The translations under genes and the position numbers were made by a program. Below are positions 50,143 to 59,394 of a DNA stretch of 64,000 nucleotides, piece after piece. Every line of letters starts with the position of its first letter. Position 1 is the first letter of the stretch. Location: NCBI GenBank assembly GCA_951812525.1, contig OX638316.1:1376506-1440505 (forward strand), given 5' to 3'. The DNA comes from an uncultured Poribacteria bacterium. GTDB taxonomy: Bacteria; Poribacteria; WGA-4E; WGA-3G. The notes below the pieces were generated by a model. The model did not search any database. It was not told where the DNA came from and saw only the letters and a program-made list of their open reading frames with translations.

Positions 50143-50931
50143 TCAATACCACCCCACAAGCTGCAAATACAGCCGCCAAAGGCTATCTCCCCACAAAAGC
50201 ACAAGCACAGCCGCACCCGAAAGGAACGGACCATACGGAATAGGGCTTTGACGACTTTTCACGCCAGAGACGATGAGGGCAGTCCCGACAATCGCACCAC
50301 TCAGCGCAGAGAAAGCTATCACCATTGCCTGTTCTGGCCACGCACCGAGGAACAACCCATTGAGTGCCATCAGTTTGATGTCCCCACCGCCCATCGCCTT
50401 CTTGCGTAAAACCGCGCTCCCAACAATCGCAATCACCCATAACACCAGACTACCAGCGACGGCACCGATCAGCCGTATCAGGAGATACCAGACATCGGCG
50501 CGTTGATACGCAATCGCAGAAACGATGACGAAACCGAGAATCAACCCTGTCAAAATGAGAACATTCGGAATAATATAGTGTTGGGTATCGATGACAGCAA
50601 TCGGTATGAGCAGTGTAACAAAAACGAGAGCAAGCAGACCTTCAAGGCTCACCCCGAAACGATAGTACATCACGAGAAACAGGAGTGCCGTTAAAAGTTC
50701 AACACACGGATATAACACCGAAATTCCTGTTTTGCAGTGTCGGCATCGCCGGCGTAAGAACAGATAACTCAGAAGCGGAATAGTGTCAAACGTTTTTATC
50801 GGCGTTTTGCACGTCGGACAAAAGGAGCGACGTGGCGAATGAATCGTCATACCGTCGCGCGGGATGCGGTAGATACAGACATTGAGAAAACTCCCAATCA
50901 CTGCCCCGAACACGAAAATAAAGATCCACAT
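50143..50931 (-). CDS. pilD: Prepilin peptidase (A24 family, PilD-like)
   Basis: 262 residues, about eight spans. It cleaves leader peptides of prepilins and pseudopilins in the inner membrane and usually N-methylates them. The N-terminal methylase-type domain has the zinc ligands C-P-T-C (about 38-41) and C-R-H-C (about 63-66). The two catalytic aspartates lie in I-D-T-Q-H-Y-I-I-P-N (about 115) and G-G-G-D-I-K-L-M-A (about 180). The gene follows a pseudopilin gene on the same strand, its likely substrate. Confidence 0.92.
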   Translation of the reverse strand: MWIFIFVFGAVIGSFLNVCIYRIPRDGMTIHSPRRSFCPTCKTPIKTFDTIPLLSYLFLRRRCRHCKTGISVLYPCVELLTALLFLVMYYRFGVSLEGLLALVFVTLLIPIAVIDTQHYIIPNVLILTGLILGFVIVSAIAYQRADVWYLLIRLIGAVAGSLVLWVIAIVGSAVLRKKAMGGGDIKLMALNGLFLGAWPEQAMVIAFSALSGAIVGTALIVSGVKSRQSPIPYGPFLSGAAVLVLLWGDSLWRLYLQLVGWY

Positions 50932-50941
50932 ATTTTTCTAT

Positions 50942-51011
50942 GGTTTTCAGTTGTTAGTTGTCGGTATTGTCACAGAATCCCTCTTTAACTGACGGCTGAT
51001 AACCGATAACC
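50942..51011. repeat. Dispersed intergenic inverted-repeat element (AACTGA family)
   Basis: GGTTTTCAGTTGTTAGTTG at the left; TCTTTAACTGACGGCTGATA at the right. Same beginning as 7362-7450. It separates the pseudopilin and prepilin peptidase genes. Confidence 0.5.
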
Positions 51012-51013
51012 AA

Positions 51014-51448
51014 TCACCACCAATACTTCTCGCCTAAACGCGCGTCAGCGTGATAGACTCTACTGATTTCCGCGATGCCACCGACCCGATATTTTTCTGG
51101 CGCGCGTGGATGATCCTTTGCAATGCCTACCTTATACGTGTCTTGAAGAAGGACATAACTACTACCCCAAGGTGTTTCGGGAAGAGACTCCAGATAATTC
51201 CCACGCCACCCCTCAACACCAGGATCCGTCACCAGCACCTCTAAACTCGTCGGATAACTCCCTGTGTGCCTGAAGTACTTTTTGATAGCGACAGCAATAG
51301 TTTCGACATCTATATCCGCCGTGCCTACCTTACGGTATTCTAACCACGGTGGAAAAGACAGCACCCCAATCACAACGACTATGACAACAAGAATAAGCAG
51401 TTGAAGGCGAGTTATCCCACTGTTTTCGCTGATGTTTTTTCGTAGCAT
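51014..51448 (-). CDS. Type II secretion GspG-like pseudopilin with Gln at position +5
   Basis: 144 residues. A short basic leader ends N-S-G, followed by the mature start I-T-R-L-Q-L-L-I-L-V-V-I-V-V-V and one hydrophobic helix (about 14-33). The prepilin glutamate at +5 is replaced by glutamine. The C-terminal domain has the GspG-like pattern A-V-A-I-K-K-Y-F-R-H-T-G-S-Y-P-T-S-L-E-V-L, then L-P-E-T-P-W-G-S-S-Y. It should be a substrate of the prepilin peptidase encoded downstream. Other secretion genes (gspE, gspF) are not in the window. Confidence 0.8.
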   Translation of the reverse strand: MLRKNISENSGITRLQLLILVVIVVVIGVLSFPPWLEYRKVGTADIDVETIAVAIKKYFRHTGSYPTSLEVLVTDPGVEGWRGNYLESLPETPWGSSYVLLQDTYKVGIAKDHPRAPEKYRVGGIAEISRVYHADARLGEKYWW

Positions 51449-51503
51449 CGTATTTAGTAAAACGCTCCCTCAGATATAATAGCGTAAGGTCTCGGCACTA
51501 AGT

Positions 51504-52919
51504 TTAATTCTCAGAACTTGGACGGGAAATGCCATACTTGTTCATCTTTTTATACAAGTTGCTCCGCTCAACCTCTAACGCTTCCGAAGTGCGTCGGATA
51601 TTCCACTTATTCTCTTCCAAAGCCGCAAGAATGCACTCCGCCTCGGCATCATCCATCATTCGACTCAGAGCGATACCTGGTTTGTAGAGCGGCATACCCG
51701 GAACAGATTCCAAAGAAGGAGCAGTCGCAGGCGGGTACGATAAAGACGGTTGAGGTGTCAAAGACAACGCTTCGGCAACATCAGGAGCCATCACAACATC
51801 CCGATGCACCATAATGAGGAGGCGCTCAACAATATTTTTCAACTCTCGGATGTTCCCGGGCCAATGGTAACTCTGAAACACACTGTAAGCTCCGGGATCA
51901 ATGACCTTCGGCGTAGATCCCATATCCAGTTGCAACCGCTCAGCAAAGTATCTAACCAACAACGGGATATCCTCCCTTCGCTCGCGCAGCGGAGGCACCC
52001 GAATAGGCACAACATTAAGCCGATAGAAAAGATCGCGTCGAAACCGCCCGTTATCAATCTCTTCGGGAAGACGCTTGTTAGTCGCCGCAATAATTCGAAC
52101 ATCGACCGTTCGGATCTTATTACCACCGAGACGCTCAACTTCACCCGTCTCAATGACACGTAGCACCTTGGCTTGTGCTTTTAAACTCATATCACCAATC
52201 TCATCAAGAAAGAGAGTACCACCGTGGGCAATCTCAAAGCGACCCTGCCGTTGCGAATCCGCCCCAGTGAAGGCACCACGCTCATGTCCAAAAAGTTCAC
52301 TCTCAATGAGCTCGTCCGGCAAGGCAGCACAGTTGAGCGGGATAAAGGTTTTCCCCGAACGTCTGCTCTGTTGATGAATCGCATTAGCAACGAGTTGTTT
52401 ACCTGTACCATTCTCGCCAGAAATTAGGACACCAAGTTTGCTTGCAGCCACCCGATTAATTTGCGAACGGAGGTACGAAACAGCGGCACTCTCACCTACC
52501 ATCTCATCCGTCGGTGTAATTTGCGATTTCAGAATCTCATTTTCTTGTGATAGACGTGATATCTCCAAAAACGGCTGGACATTGGATAAAATTTTATCAA
52601 TACTAATCGGTTTCGTGATGTAACGCTTCGCACCAAGCTCCATCGTTTTAACAGCGATTTCGATATCCTGTTGTGCCGACATCATGACTATATTCAACGC
52701 TGAATATAACTCACGAAGTTTTACAAGCGTCTCGACACCATCCATGCCGTTTTCCATACGAATATCTAACAACACAAGATCCACTTCCGACTTAGCGCAC
52801 TGCTGCAACGCTTCTTCACCACTCGCAGCCGTCAGGGCTTGATACCCGCGCATCTTGAGTCCTTGCGATAACATCTTGAGCGTATTTTTTTCGTCATCTA
52901 CAATCAGAATAGTTTCCAT
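51504..52919 (-). CDS. NtrC-family sigma54-dependent response regulator
   Basis: 471 residues. Receiver domain (about 1-120) with acidic pocket I-V-D-D-E and phospho-acceptor in L-L-D-I-R-M (about 53). AAA+ domain (about 140-370) with Walker A G-E-N-G-T-G-K-Q (S to N relative to the usual motif), the sigma54-contact loop G-A-F-T-G-A, Walker B G-G-T-L-F-L-D-E-I-G-D and sensor R-F-R-R-D-L-F-Y-R-L. C-terminal Fis-type helix-turn-helix (about 425-465, I-R-R-T-S-E-A-L-E-V-E-R-S-N-L-Y-K-K). It activates sigma54 promoters when phosphorylated by the kinase encoded 43 bases upstream. Confidence 0.93.
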   Translation of the reverse strand: METILIVDDEKNTLKMLSQGLKMRGYQALTAASGEEALQQCAKSEVDLVLLDIRMENGMDGVETLVKLRELYSALNIVMMSAQQDIEIAVKTMELGAKRYITKPISIDKILSNVQPFLEISRLSQENEILKSQITPTDEMVGESAAVSYLRSQINRVAASKLGVLISGENGTGKQLVANAIHQQSRRSGKTFIPLNCAALPDELIESELFGHERGAFTGADSQRQGRFEIAHGGTLFLDEIGDMSLKAQAKVLRVIETGEVERLGGNKIRTVDVRIIAATNKRLPEEIDNGRFRRDLFYRLNVVPIRVPPLRERREDIPLLVRYFAERLQLDMGSTPKVIDPGAYSVFQSYHWPGNIRELKNIVERLLIMVHRDVVMAPDVAEALSLTPQPSLSYPPATAPSLESVPGMPLYKPGIALSRMMDDAEAECILAALEENKWNIRRTSEALEVERSNLYKKMNKYGISRPSSEN

Positions 52920-52961
52920 TTTTATTCATCCTACGTACAAACACCCAAAGCATAGATCCGT

Positions 52962-55049
52962 TTAGGTGTGGCGGTCTATCTCCTGCGTTTCGGTTTCGGG
53001 CGAGTTTAATGCTTCGGATTCTCCCGTTAATTCCTCAGCTGGAACACTTGGGTCGTATGAAAAACGGATACGAACCGTTGTACCTACGTTCTCAGCACTT
53101 TTACAATCCATCTCGGCACCATGCTCTGTAACAATCCTCTTGACAATCGGCATACCCAAACCTGTACCATTCATTTCAGACTTTGTCGTGTAATAAGGAA
53201 CAAAAAGATTCGCCATCGTCTCTTCGGTCATACCGCGACCGGTATCTTGGACTTCAAGCGTAACCGTGCCGCCGACCTCTCTATATTTCTCTTCTTTGAC
53301 CGCCTGTCCTTTGCCGTTGTGTGACACACTCGGATCCCCATCCATTACAGCGGAACGGAGATCTCGGTTTAAATTTGCCGGTGCCGAACTCGGTGTGAAA
53401 TAGGTTTTTACGCTAAGCATCCCGCCATCAGGCATGGCTTCAATGGCATTTTTGAAGAGATTCCCGAGTGCTTGTGCAATCTGCTCTGGATCAAGAAAAA
53501 GCTGCGGCAGAGGTGCTAACTCGGTCTCCACCTTAATCTTAGAGACATTTTCAAGCCAAAACTTCTCATTAGAATCTTGTAGTCCTAAATCTTCGTGCCT
53601 TGCGTCTGTCAATGTATCCTCGGTACTGTGTCCAAGCTCTGGTACCTGTCTACCGGTATATAAGTTCAAAACAGATCTTACAATCCTGTTGAGCTCGCTC
53701 GGTTTTCTTTCGAGTTTAGGCATTCGAGCGAATTGATGGAATTCATCTATTAAATTCCCGATTCTATCAACTTCTTCAATGACAGTGTCAGTACATTCAC
53801 CAAATATTTGCTCGAAAACTTCTGGATTCGATTTCGCCTGCTGCAGGTTTTCAACGGAGAGCCGGATCGGAAAGAGTGGATTTTTAATTTCGTGTGCCAC
53901 CTGTCTTGCAACATCTCGCCATGTCGCTGCACGTTCAGCCGCCATCCGCTCCTCTAAACTCCGCTTTAACTCTTGTGCCATCTGGTTGAAACCCTCAGCA
54001 AGCTGACCTACCTCGTTGTGGGACTCAATTTTAACCCGATGATCCAGATTACCAGCCGCAATGTGACTAACCCCTTCACGAAGCGTTGCGATAGGACGGG
54101 TAATACGACGACTAATAATATAACTAATGAGGTAAACCAACGCCAGTCCACCAAGACCACTCAAAAGCAGCATCAGGGTGAGTTGCTGCTGCCATTCCAT
54201 CTGACGCTTATGCGAATACGCTACAATCAAGTCAACAGGTGGTGCTTCACGTGTTGTCGCGAAGGGTGAGTTAAATGGTGTTATTCGAAAAGCAGTAAAC
54301 GCACTTTCACCATCCTCGTCAGTTGTTTGTAAAACAACTTTTCGCTCCGATTGCGAAGTGGGAAACGATTCAAACCAGTCATTTCTGCGTGCTTCTCGAG
54401 AGGCATTATTTAACGGAAGCCAGTCCTCCGCTGCCGTCTTTGATTCGGAACCAAAGGCTGCCGGATTGGGTGTTTGCGGCTTTTCGACAAGAAAAACCGG
54501 ATGATCGTCCGACTGGATACTCGCTTGGGCCTCTAACCATTCTTGCAATCGATAACCACCTGTAACGAATCCCCATTCACCTACTTCGGTCGCTTGAACC
54601 ACAAACTGTAACCCTATATCACTCTGCTCCGGAATATTTCTCAGCTGTATATGTCCCTCTCGGTTCTCCAGTGAATTATATATCCGTGTACCCCGTCCTG
54701 CCCTTAAGTCGGGATACAGCAGTTTGCCGGTCGGTGTCCCGTATTCAAGGAGATCAAACTCTGCTATTGGCAAATAACGGTAGGAGGACTGCCGCTCTAT
54801 GGCGCGATGCAGCTGCACGTCAGTGGCTGCGGCGTGCACTTCCTTTTGAACTTTCTCAACGAAAACTCGATACCTGTTTGAAACTTGGGCTTGAAGCGTT
54901 TCAACGTAACTATCAATTTCCCTCTTAAAAGCAAGTCGAATCAGGAAATTGGTGCTACCAAAAATAACGCCAAACATCACGAGGAAGACGAAGCCGTAAG
55001 CGATAAATATTTTATCATGAAACTGTAAAGTGGAAAGTTTATTCCTCAT
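52962..55049 (-). CDS. NtrY-like membrane sensor histidine kinase
   Basis: 695 residues. Span at about 13-34, a large extracytoplasmic sensor domain (about 35-280), a second span (about 285-310), HAMP domain (about 310-360: R-R-I-T-R-P-I-A-T-L, G-N-L-D-H-R-V). The H-box is V-A-H-E-I-K-N-P-L (His about 386), the N-box F-K-N-A-I-E-A-M-P-D-G-G, and the G-boxes D-T-G-R-G-M and G-T-G-L-G-M-P-I. Two non-conserved insertions lie in the catalytic half, one between the dimerisation and ATPase parts and one before the D-T-G-R-G-M box. The response regulator gene follows. The signal is unknown. Confidence 0.93.
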   Translation of the reverse strand: MRNKLSTLQFHDKIFIAYGFVFLVMFGVIFGSTNFLIRLAFKREIDSYVETLQAQVSNRYRVFVEKVQKEVHAAATDVQLHRAIERQSSYRYLPIAEFDLLEYGTPTGKLLYPDLRAGRGTRIYNSLENREGHIQLRNIPEQSDIGLQFVVQATEVGEWGFVTGGYRLQEWLEAQASIQSDDHPVFLVEKPQTPNPAAFGSESKTAAEDWLPLNNASREARRNDWFESFPTSQSERKVVLQTTDEDGESAFTAFRITPFNSPFATTREAPPVDLIVAYSHKRQMEWQQQLTLMLLLSGLGGLALVYLISYIISRRITRPIATLREGVSHIAAGNLDHRVKIESHNEVGQLAEGFNQMAQELKRSLEERMAAERAATWRDVARQVAHEIKNPLFPIRLSVENLQQAKSNPEVFEQIFGECTDTVIEEVDRIGNLIDEFHQFARMPKLERKPSELNRIVRSVLNLYTGRQVPELGHSTEDTLTDARHEDLGLQDSNEKFWLENVSKIKVETELAPLPQLFLDPEQIAQALGNLFKNAIEAMPDGGMLSVKTYFTPSSAPANLNRDLRSAVMDGDPSVSHNGKGQAVKEEKYREVGGTVTLEVQDTGRGMTEETMANLFVPYYTTKSEMNGTGLGMPIVKRIVTEHGAEMDCKSAENVGTTVRIRFSYDPSVPAEELTGESEALNSPETETQEIDRHT

Positions 55050-55129
55050 TTTTTTCTACAGCTTGCCAAACGTCTCGGCTTTTGAATTCTGGAAATGCTT
55101 ATATACGAAAGGGACTATGCTTCACACAT

Positions 55130-56530
55130 CTACGCGTTCTCAGCACTCGGTGCCAATGCAAAAGATCGGAAATTCCGCTTATATCCCTCAACCCCATCTT
55201 GAAGGTATGTTAACTCCTCGCCATCATCATTATCAAGGTGCAAGCCTTGGAGTCTACCTTTCACAGCAATGGTATCCATCAGGATACGCATGAGCTGACA
55301 AACAGACTGAATGTCCCGTCTTGGAAGGGTTAGTGTTGCATGTGACACGCCTTTTTCGCTAAAATCCAAGGCAGTACCGCGATAGGAGGCGGTCTGCATG
55401 TGTGTCATAGACATTCCTGCAAACTCGACTAATTTGCTATCCACGTCAGTCCCTTTCGGGAGCATTAAATCGGGACCTAGTCCTTCCCAATGGACAAATA
55501 AGACAACTTTGTCTCTCGGACCGGCGATGATGCCGTTGAGAATCGAGTGGTTGCTCGTCGGTCCCTTCGCAGGTATAACGTTAGCACCGCCCTCACGCTC
55601 CTGAATAGATTCTGTATAAAGTTGGACGAACCACTCACCGAGGCAACTATTATCAGCATAATTGTAGAAAATAATAGTCCCTATTCCGTCAATTGCTTCA
55701 GCCAGATGAATCCAGCGAGCGAGTTGATAAGCGATGTTGTCTTGATCTTCACAAGGAAGTTTAAAGTCCTCATCCGCTTGCCTCACACCTTCTACTGCGG
55801 AACGGATCCGGCTATCTGGGGTTTCCCCCTTCCCGGCAGTCATAGCAAGAAAGAACAAACCAACTGGAGAAAAAGCAGAAAACCGTCCACCGACACCATC
55901 GGGAACCGGAAGCAGCGTCCCACCGTAGAAGGGCGATTGCTCGTGCATTCGGAACAGTACGCTGTCGGGCGTCAATCCCGTAGTCGCAAGCACCTGTTGC
56001 TGCCAGTCCACACCTGTAAGCGCATCACGGATAACCATCAGCGTCGCCATGGTTTCGGTTGTCGTGCCAGACTTGCTAATAACATTGAAAAGCGTTTTGT
56101 GCAGTAGGTCCCTCGACTTGAGCATTTCGAGCAAGCCAGCGAGTTTGCGGGGATCAAAGGTATCACCCGTAAAATATACTTCAGGCGCACCGCCGCGTTC
56201 TTCAAGCGACAGTAAGTTGTGATATGGATGGTTGAAAAAATCGTGAAAGACACGTCCACTCAGATCGGAACCGCCTACACCGATGGTGACCAGCACCGAA
56301 AATTCTTCACGAGCACGCCTTGCCAGAGCAGTAACCTGTTCAATATCCTCGCTTTGGAGATGGCTCCGGGTCCAAGCACGAAGTTGGCGTTCCAACCCAG
56401 GGAGTGATGCTGACGCTTCTTCTTGAAACAGAGCGTGAACCTTTTGCAAAGCCGCATCAACGCTCTGCTGCACTGTGGACGCACCTGCTGTCTCATTGTC
56501 AAACGAAAAATAGAGTTTCCTGTCCAACAA
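55130..56530 (-). CDS. pgi: Glucose-6-phosphate isomerase
   Basis: 466 residues from TTG 56530. It interconverts glucose-6-phosphate and fructose-6-phosphate in the cytoplasm. Signatures are I-G-V-G-G-S-D-L-S-G-R (about 81-91), V-I-S-K-S-G-T-T-T-E-T (about 151-161), G-G-R-F-S-A-F-S-P-V-G (about 215-225) and K-G-P-T-S-N-H-S (catalytic histidine, about 328). The sequence is diverged and shorter than E. coli Pgi, close to the compact bacterial form. It is 15 bases after the cupin gene and probably in an operon with it. Confidence 0.88.
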   Translation of the reverse strand: MLDRKLYFSFDNETAGASTVQQSVDAALQKVHALFQEEASASLPGLERQLRAWTRSHLQSEDIEQVTALARRAREEFSVLVTIGVGGSDLSGRVFHDFFNHPYHNLLSLEERGGAPEVYFTGDTFDPRKLAGLLEMLKSRDLLHKTLFNVISKSGTTTETMATLMVIRDALTGVDWQQQVLATTGLTPDSVLFRMHEQSPFYGGTLLPVPDGVGGRFSAFSPVGLFFLAMTAGKGETPDSRIRSAVEGVRQADEDFKLPCEDQDNIAYQLARWIHLAEAIDGIGTIIFYNYADNSCLGEWFVQLYTESIQEREGGANVIPAKGPTSNHSILNGIIAGPRDKVVLFVHWEGLGPDLMLPKGTDVDSKLVEFAGMSMTHMQTASYRGTALDFSEKGVSHATLTLPRRDIQSVCQLMRILMDTIAVKGRLQGLHLDNDDGEELTYLQDGVEGYKRNFRSFALAPSAENA

Positions 56531-56545
56531 AACCTGTTCCTTTAG

Positions 56546-56911
56546 CTAAATTCTTCCATACTTGTCCGAAAGACGAACGATGTCCTCTTCATCAAAGTGT
56601 CCAAACGAAATCTCAAGGATCCGGTAGTCTTTAGATTCACCGATGAGCTGATGCTTTGCACCTTGTGGAATAAAGACAGGCTCCATAGGCTCAGGACGTT
56701 GAATCGCACCATCCAGTTTCAGGCAGGCACCCTCATCAAGGGGGATCCACAACTCGCTCCGATGGTGATGATACTGATAACTCACCTGCTCACCCGACCG
56801 AATCTCTAAAATTTTGACGGTAACCGGCTGATTGAGCACATATTGTATGAAACCACCCCACGGTTTATCGGTTGTTATGATCTCCTGAAGTTCTTTTGGC
56901 GGTAACTGCAT
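56546..56911 (-). CDS. Cupin of mannose-6-phosphate isomerase type
   Basis: 121 residues forming one cupin domain: K-P-W-G-G-F, V-K-I-L-E-I-R-S-G-E-Q-V-S-Y-Q-Y-H-H-H-R-S-E with metal-binding His and Glu (about 46-53), F-I-P-Q-G-A-K-H-Q-L (about 80-89). It corresponds to the C-terminal domain of bifunctional mannose-1-phosphate guanylyltransferase/phosphomannose isomerase enzymes, here free-standing. Upstream of the glucose-6-phosphate isomerase gene, it suggests hexose-phosphate interconversion. Confidence 0.85.
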   Translation of the reverse strand: MQLPPKELQEIITTDKPWGGFIQYVLNQPVTVKILEIRSGEQVSYQYHHHRSELWIPLDEGACLKLDGAIQRPEPMEPVFIPQGAKHQLIGESKDYRILEISFGHFDEEDIVRLSDKYGRI

Positions 56912-57150
56912 GATTCACTCTCCGAATTGACAGACACATTCATCGAACACTATAACGAAAAAACAAATTAAGACTTACTTCTCAGTCAAAAAATGCTTAC
57001 AAAAATATAACAGATAGTGTATCATAGAAGCAGACCGTTAGTCAACTAAAAACTATTGCTTACATTTCCTATTATACTTGTAGTAATTTAATTGTCCACC
57101 AAGATACACTTATTCTAATCCGAACTGGATTGCACTATAAGGTTATCAAT

Positions 57151-58233
57151 TTGTTAAAAGAATCACTTTCAAGACTTATTGAGAATAGCATCGCAGAAAA
57201 GGTCTTCCCTGGAGCTGTCGCCCACATCCTTACCAACGAAAAGACCGTTTATCACAACGCATTTGGCTTCCGATGCGTAAAGCCGAAACGGTTACCAATG
57301 CTTCGTACGACGTTCTTCGACTTGGCATCTCTGACGAAACCTATTGTTGTCGGAACGCTCTGCATGCAGTTAGTTGAGAGCGGTGAAATCTCTCTTAACA
57401 CACCCGCAGAGAAATACTTGCCGGAGTTCAAACACCCAAACGTAACGCTTACCCACCTACTGACGCATACCTCAGGACTTCCCGCATGGCTTCCTATCTA
57501 TCTACGCGCCCCATCGCCTGAGAAGGCAGTCCCTTACCTCGCTGAGGTCCCGCTGGAATCACAACCCGGTGAGAAGGCAGTGTATAGTTGCCTCGGATAC
57601 ATCGTGCTGGGGAAACTGTTGGAGAAGGTAACCGGACAATCATTAGATAAACTGGCGCAGCGGCGTATCTTCATACCTCTCGGCATGGAATCAACACGTT
57701 TCAACCCACCACAGACGTGGCGTGAGCACTGTGCCGCCACAGAGGATTCCAACAGCTTTGAACGCAGAATGGTAAATTACGAACGCTACGACTGGCGAGA
57801 AGGCGTGATTATTGGGCAAGTACACGATGAGAACGCACATTACCTCAGTGGCGTTTCGGGCAATGCAGGACTCTTCTCCACATCAACAGACCTTGGAAAA
57901 TTCTGCAGAACATTGATGAACAAAGATGGTGAGTTGCTACGTCCGGAAAGTCTGCACACCATGCAACAAGTTGCCTCAGCAAAAGGTGAACGCCGAGGCA
58001 TCGGATGGGCTGTAACAGACGACGGGTGTCTCTACCACACAGGATTCACCGGCACGTCAATACGGATATGCCTGAAAAGAAAACTCGCGGCGATTCTACT
58101 GACGAACCGAGTGCACCCTGATGCGGACAGACGCGGTATCATCGAATTTCGGAAAATGTTTCACAGCCTCATATATACGGATTCCCATAGCAGGAAAACC
58201 TATGTCTCCCACGGAAAACCACCAAAAAACTGA
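57151..58233 (+). CDS. Class C beta-lactamase-fold serine hydrolase
   Basis: 360 residues from TTG 57151, with AAGG eight bases upstream; a TTG at 57130 adds seven residues. Active-site serine and lysine in L-A-S-L-T-K-P (about 59-65). The usual Y-S-N motif reads Y-S-C-L-G-Y, and a late H-T-G-F-T-G stands for the K-T-G box. No signal peptide is visible, so it may act in the cytoplasm or be exported otherwise. In this fold, penicillin-binding proteins, esterases and muropeptide enzymes occur; the overlap of 32 bases with the NamZ gene points to cell-wall fragment processing. Confidence 0.85.
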   Translation: MLKESLSRLIENSIAEKVFPGAVAHILTNEKTVYHNAFGFRCVKPKRLPMLRTTFFDLASLTKPIVVGTLCMQLVESGEISLNTPAEKYLPEFKHPNVTLTHLLTHTSGLPAWLPIYLRAPSPEKAVPYLAEVPLESQPGEKAVYSCLGYIVLGKLLEKVTGQSLDKLAQRRIFIPLGMESTRFNPPQTWREHCAATEDSNSFERRMVNYERYDWREGVIIGQVHDENAHYLSGVSGNAGLFSTSTDLGKFCRTLMNKDGELLRPESLHTMQQVASAKGERRGIGWAVTDDGCLYHTGFTGTSIRICLKRKLAAILLTNRVHPDADRRGIIEFRKMFHSLIYTDSHSRKTYVSHGKPPKN

Positions 58234-59377
58234 ATTAGGACTGACTGTCCTACTCACAGAGAAACGCGACTGGATTCGCGGGAAATCTATAGGACTTATC
58301 ACGAATCACACAGGCGTTGATGCTACCTTACAAAGCAACTATCGGCTTTTCGCAGAAGCATCTGACTGTCAACTCTCCGCAATTTTTTCCCCAGAGCACG
58401 GACTCTGGGGAGCAGTTCAAGACGGTATCACCGTCAATAGCATTGATAACACTGATGAGAACGTGCCTGTTTTTAGTCTGTATGGACAATCAATGCGTCC
58501 CACAGCCGAGCAACTTGAAGGCATAGATCTGCTTGTCTATGACATGCAAGATGTCGGGGTGCGCTACTACACCTACATTTCAACGCTCCTACACGCCATG
58601 GAAGCCGTCAATGACTACGGCGTTGAGTTTATCGTTGCTGACCGACCCAATCCCATTACCTGCACGGCTATAGAAGGAGCAGTGTTGACAAGCGGGTTTG
58701 AATCATTTGTTGGAATACATACACTACCAATCCGCTACGGCTTGACAATAGGCGAGTTGGCAATGCTCTTAAAGGCGGAACGCGTCCCATCGTGTCAGTT
58801 AAAAGTCGCGTGGATGCCCGGATACGAACGCTGGATGTGGTACGATGATACAGGTTTGCAATGGGTGCCGCCATCACCGAACATGCCGACTCTCACAACA
58901 GCGATACTCTACCCGGGTCTATGCCTATTTGAAGGAACAAATATGAGTGAAGGGCGCGGAACAACGACACCGTTTGAATACATCGGTGCCCCTTGGTGTG
59001 ACGGCGAACGGTGGACACAGACATTGAATGCCTTGCGGCTACCGGGTGTCCTATTCCGACCTGTTGTTTTTACACCGGCACCTGTCAATGAAAATACAAA
59101 ACACGCCAGACAGACCTGCGGTGGTGTAGCGATTCACGTTACTGACAGGGAACGTTTCCGTCCGGTAAAAACAGCCATCCACATGCTATCTACGCTTACG
59201 TCCGAATACAGCGATCACTTCGCCTTCCGAACTGCACATTTTGATAGATTAGCAGGGAATAGTTGGCTCCGAAATGCTCTGTTAGATGGAAAATCCGTGG
59301 AAGCAATACAAGCACAATGGGCTGCAGAACTTCAGATATGGATTGACAACACAGCACAATATCGTGCCTATTCTTAA
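58202..59377 (+). CDS. namZ: Exo-beta-N-acetylmuramidase NamZ (DUF1343)
   Basis: 391 residues from ATG 58202. Family features are G-L-I-T-N-H-T-G-V (about 36-44), F-S-P-E-H-G-L-W-G (about 66-74), L-V-Y-D-M-Q-D-V-G-V-R-Y-Y-T-Y (about 116-130), V-A-D-R-P-N-P-I (about 152-159) and F-E-G-T-N-M-S-E-G-R-G-T-T-T-P-F (about 240-255). NamZ removes MurNAc from the non-reducing ends of peptidoglycan fragments. It lies between a beta-lactamase-fold hydrolase and anmK, as in known muropeptide-recycling loci. No signal peptide is evident. Confidence 0.9.
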   Translation: MSPTENHQKTELGLTVLLTEKRDWIRGKSIGLITNHTGVDATLQSNYRLFAEASDCQLSAIFSPEHGLWGAVQDGITVNSIDNTDENVPVFSLYGQSMRPTAEQLEGIDLLVYDMQDVGVRYYTYISTLLHAMEAVNDYGVEFIVADRPNPITCTAIEGAVLTSGFESFVGIHTLPIRYGLTIGELAMLLKAERVPSCQLKVAWMPGYERWMWYDDTGLQWVPPSPNMPTLTTAILYPGLCLFEGTNMSEGRGTTTPFEYIGAPWCDGERWTQTLNALRLPGVLFRPVVFTPAPVNENTKHARQTCGGVAIHVTDRERFRPVKTAIHMLSTLTSEYSDHFAFRTAHFDRLAGNSWLRNALLDGKSVEAIQAQWAAELQIWIDNTAQYRAYS

Positions 59378-59394
59378 CCGACTGCCATTAAAAT

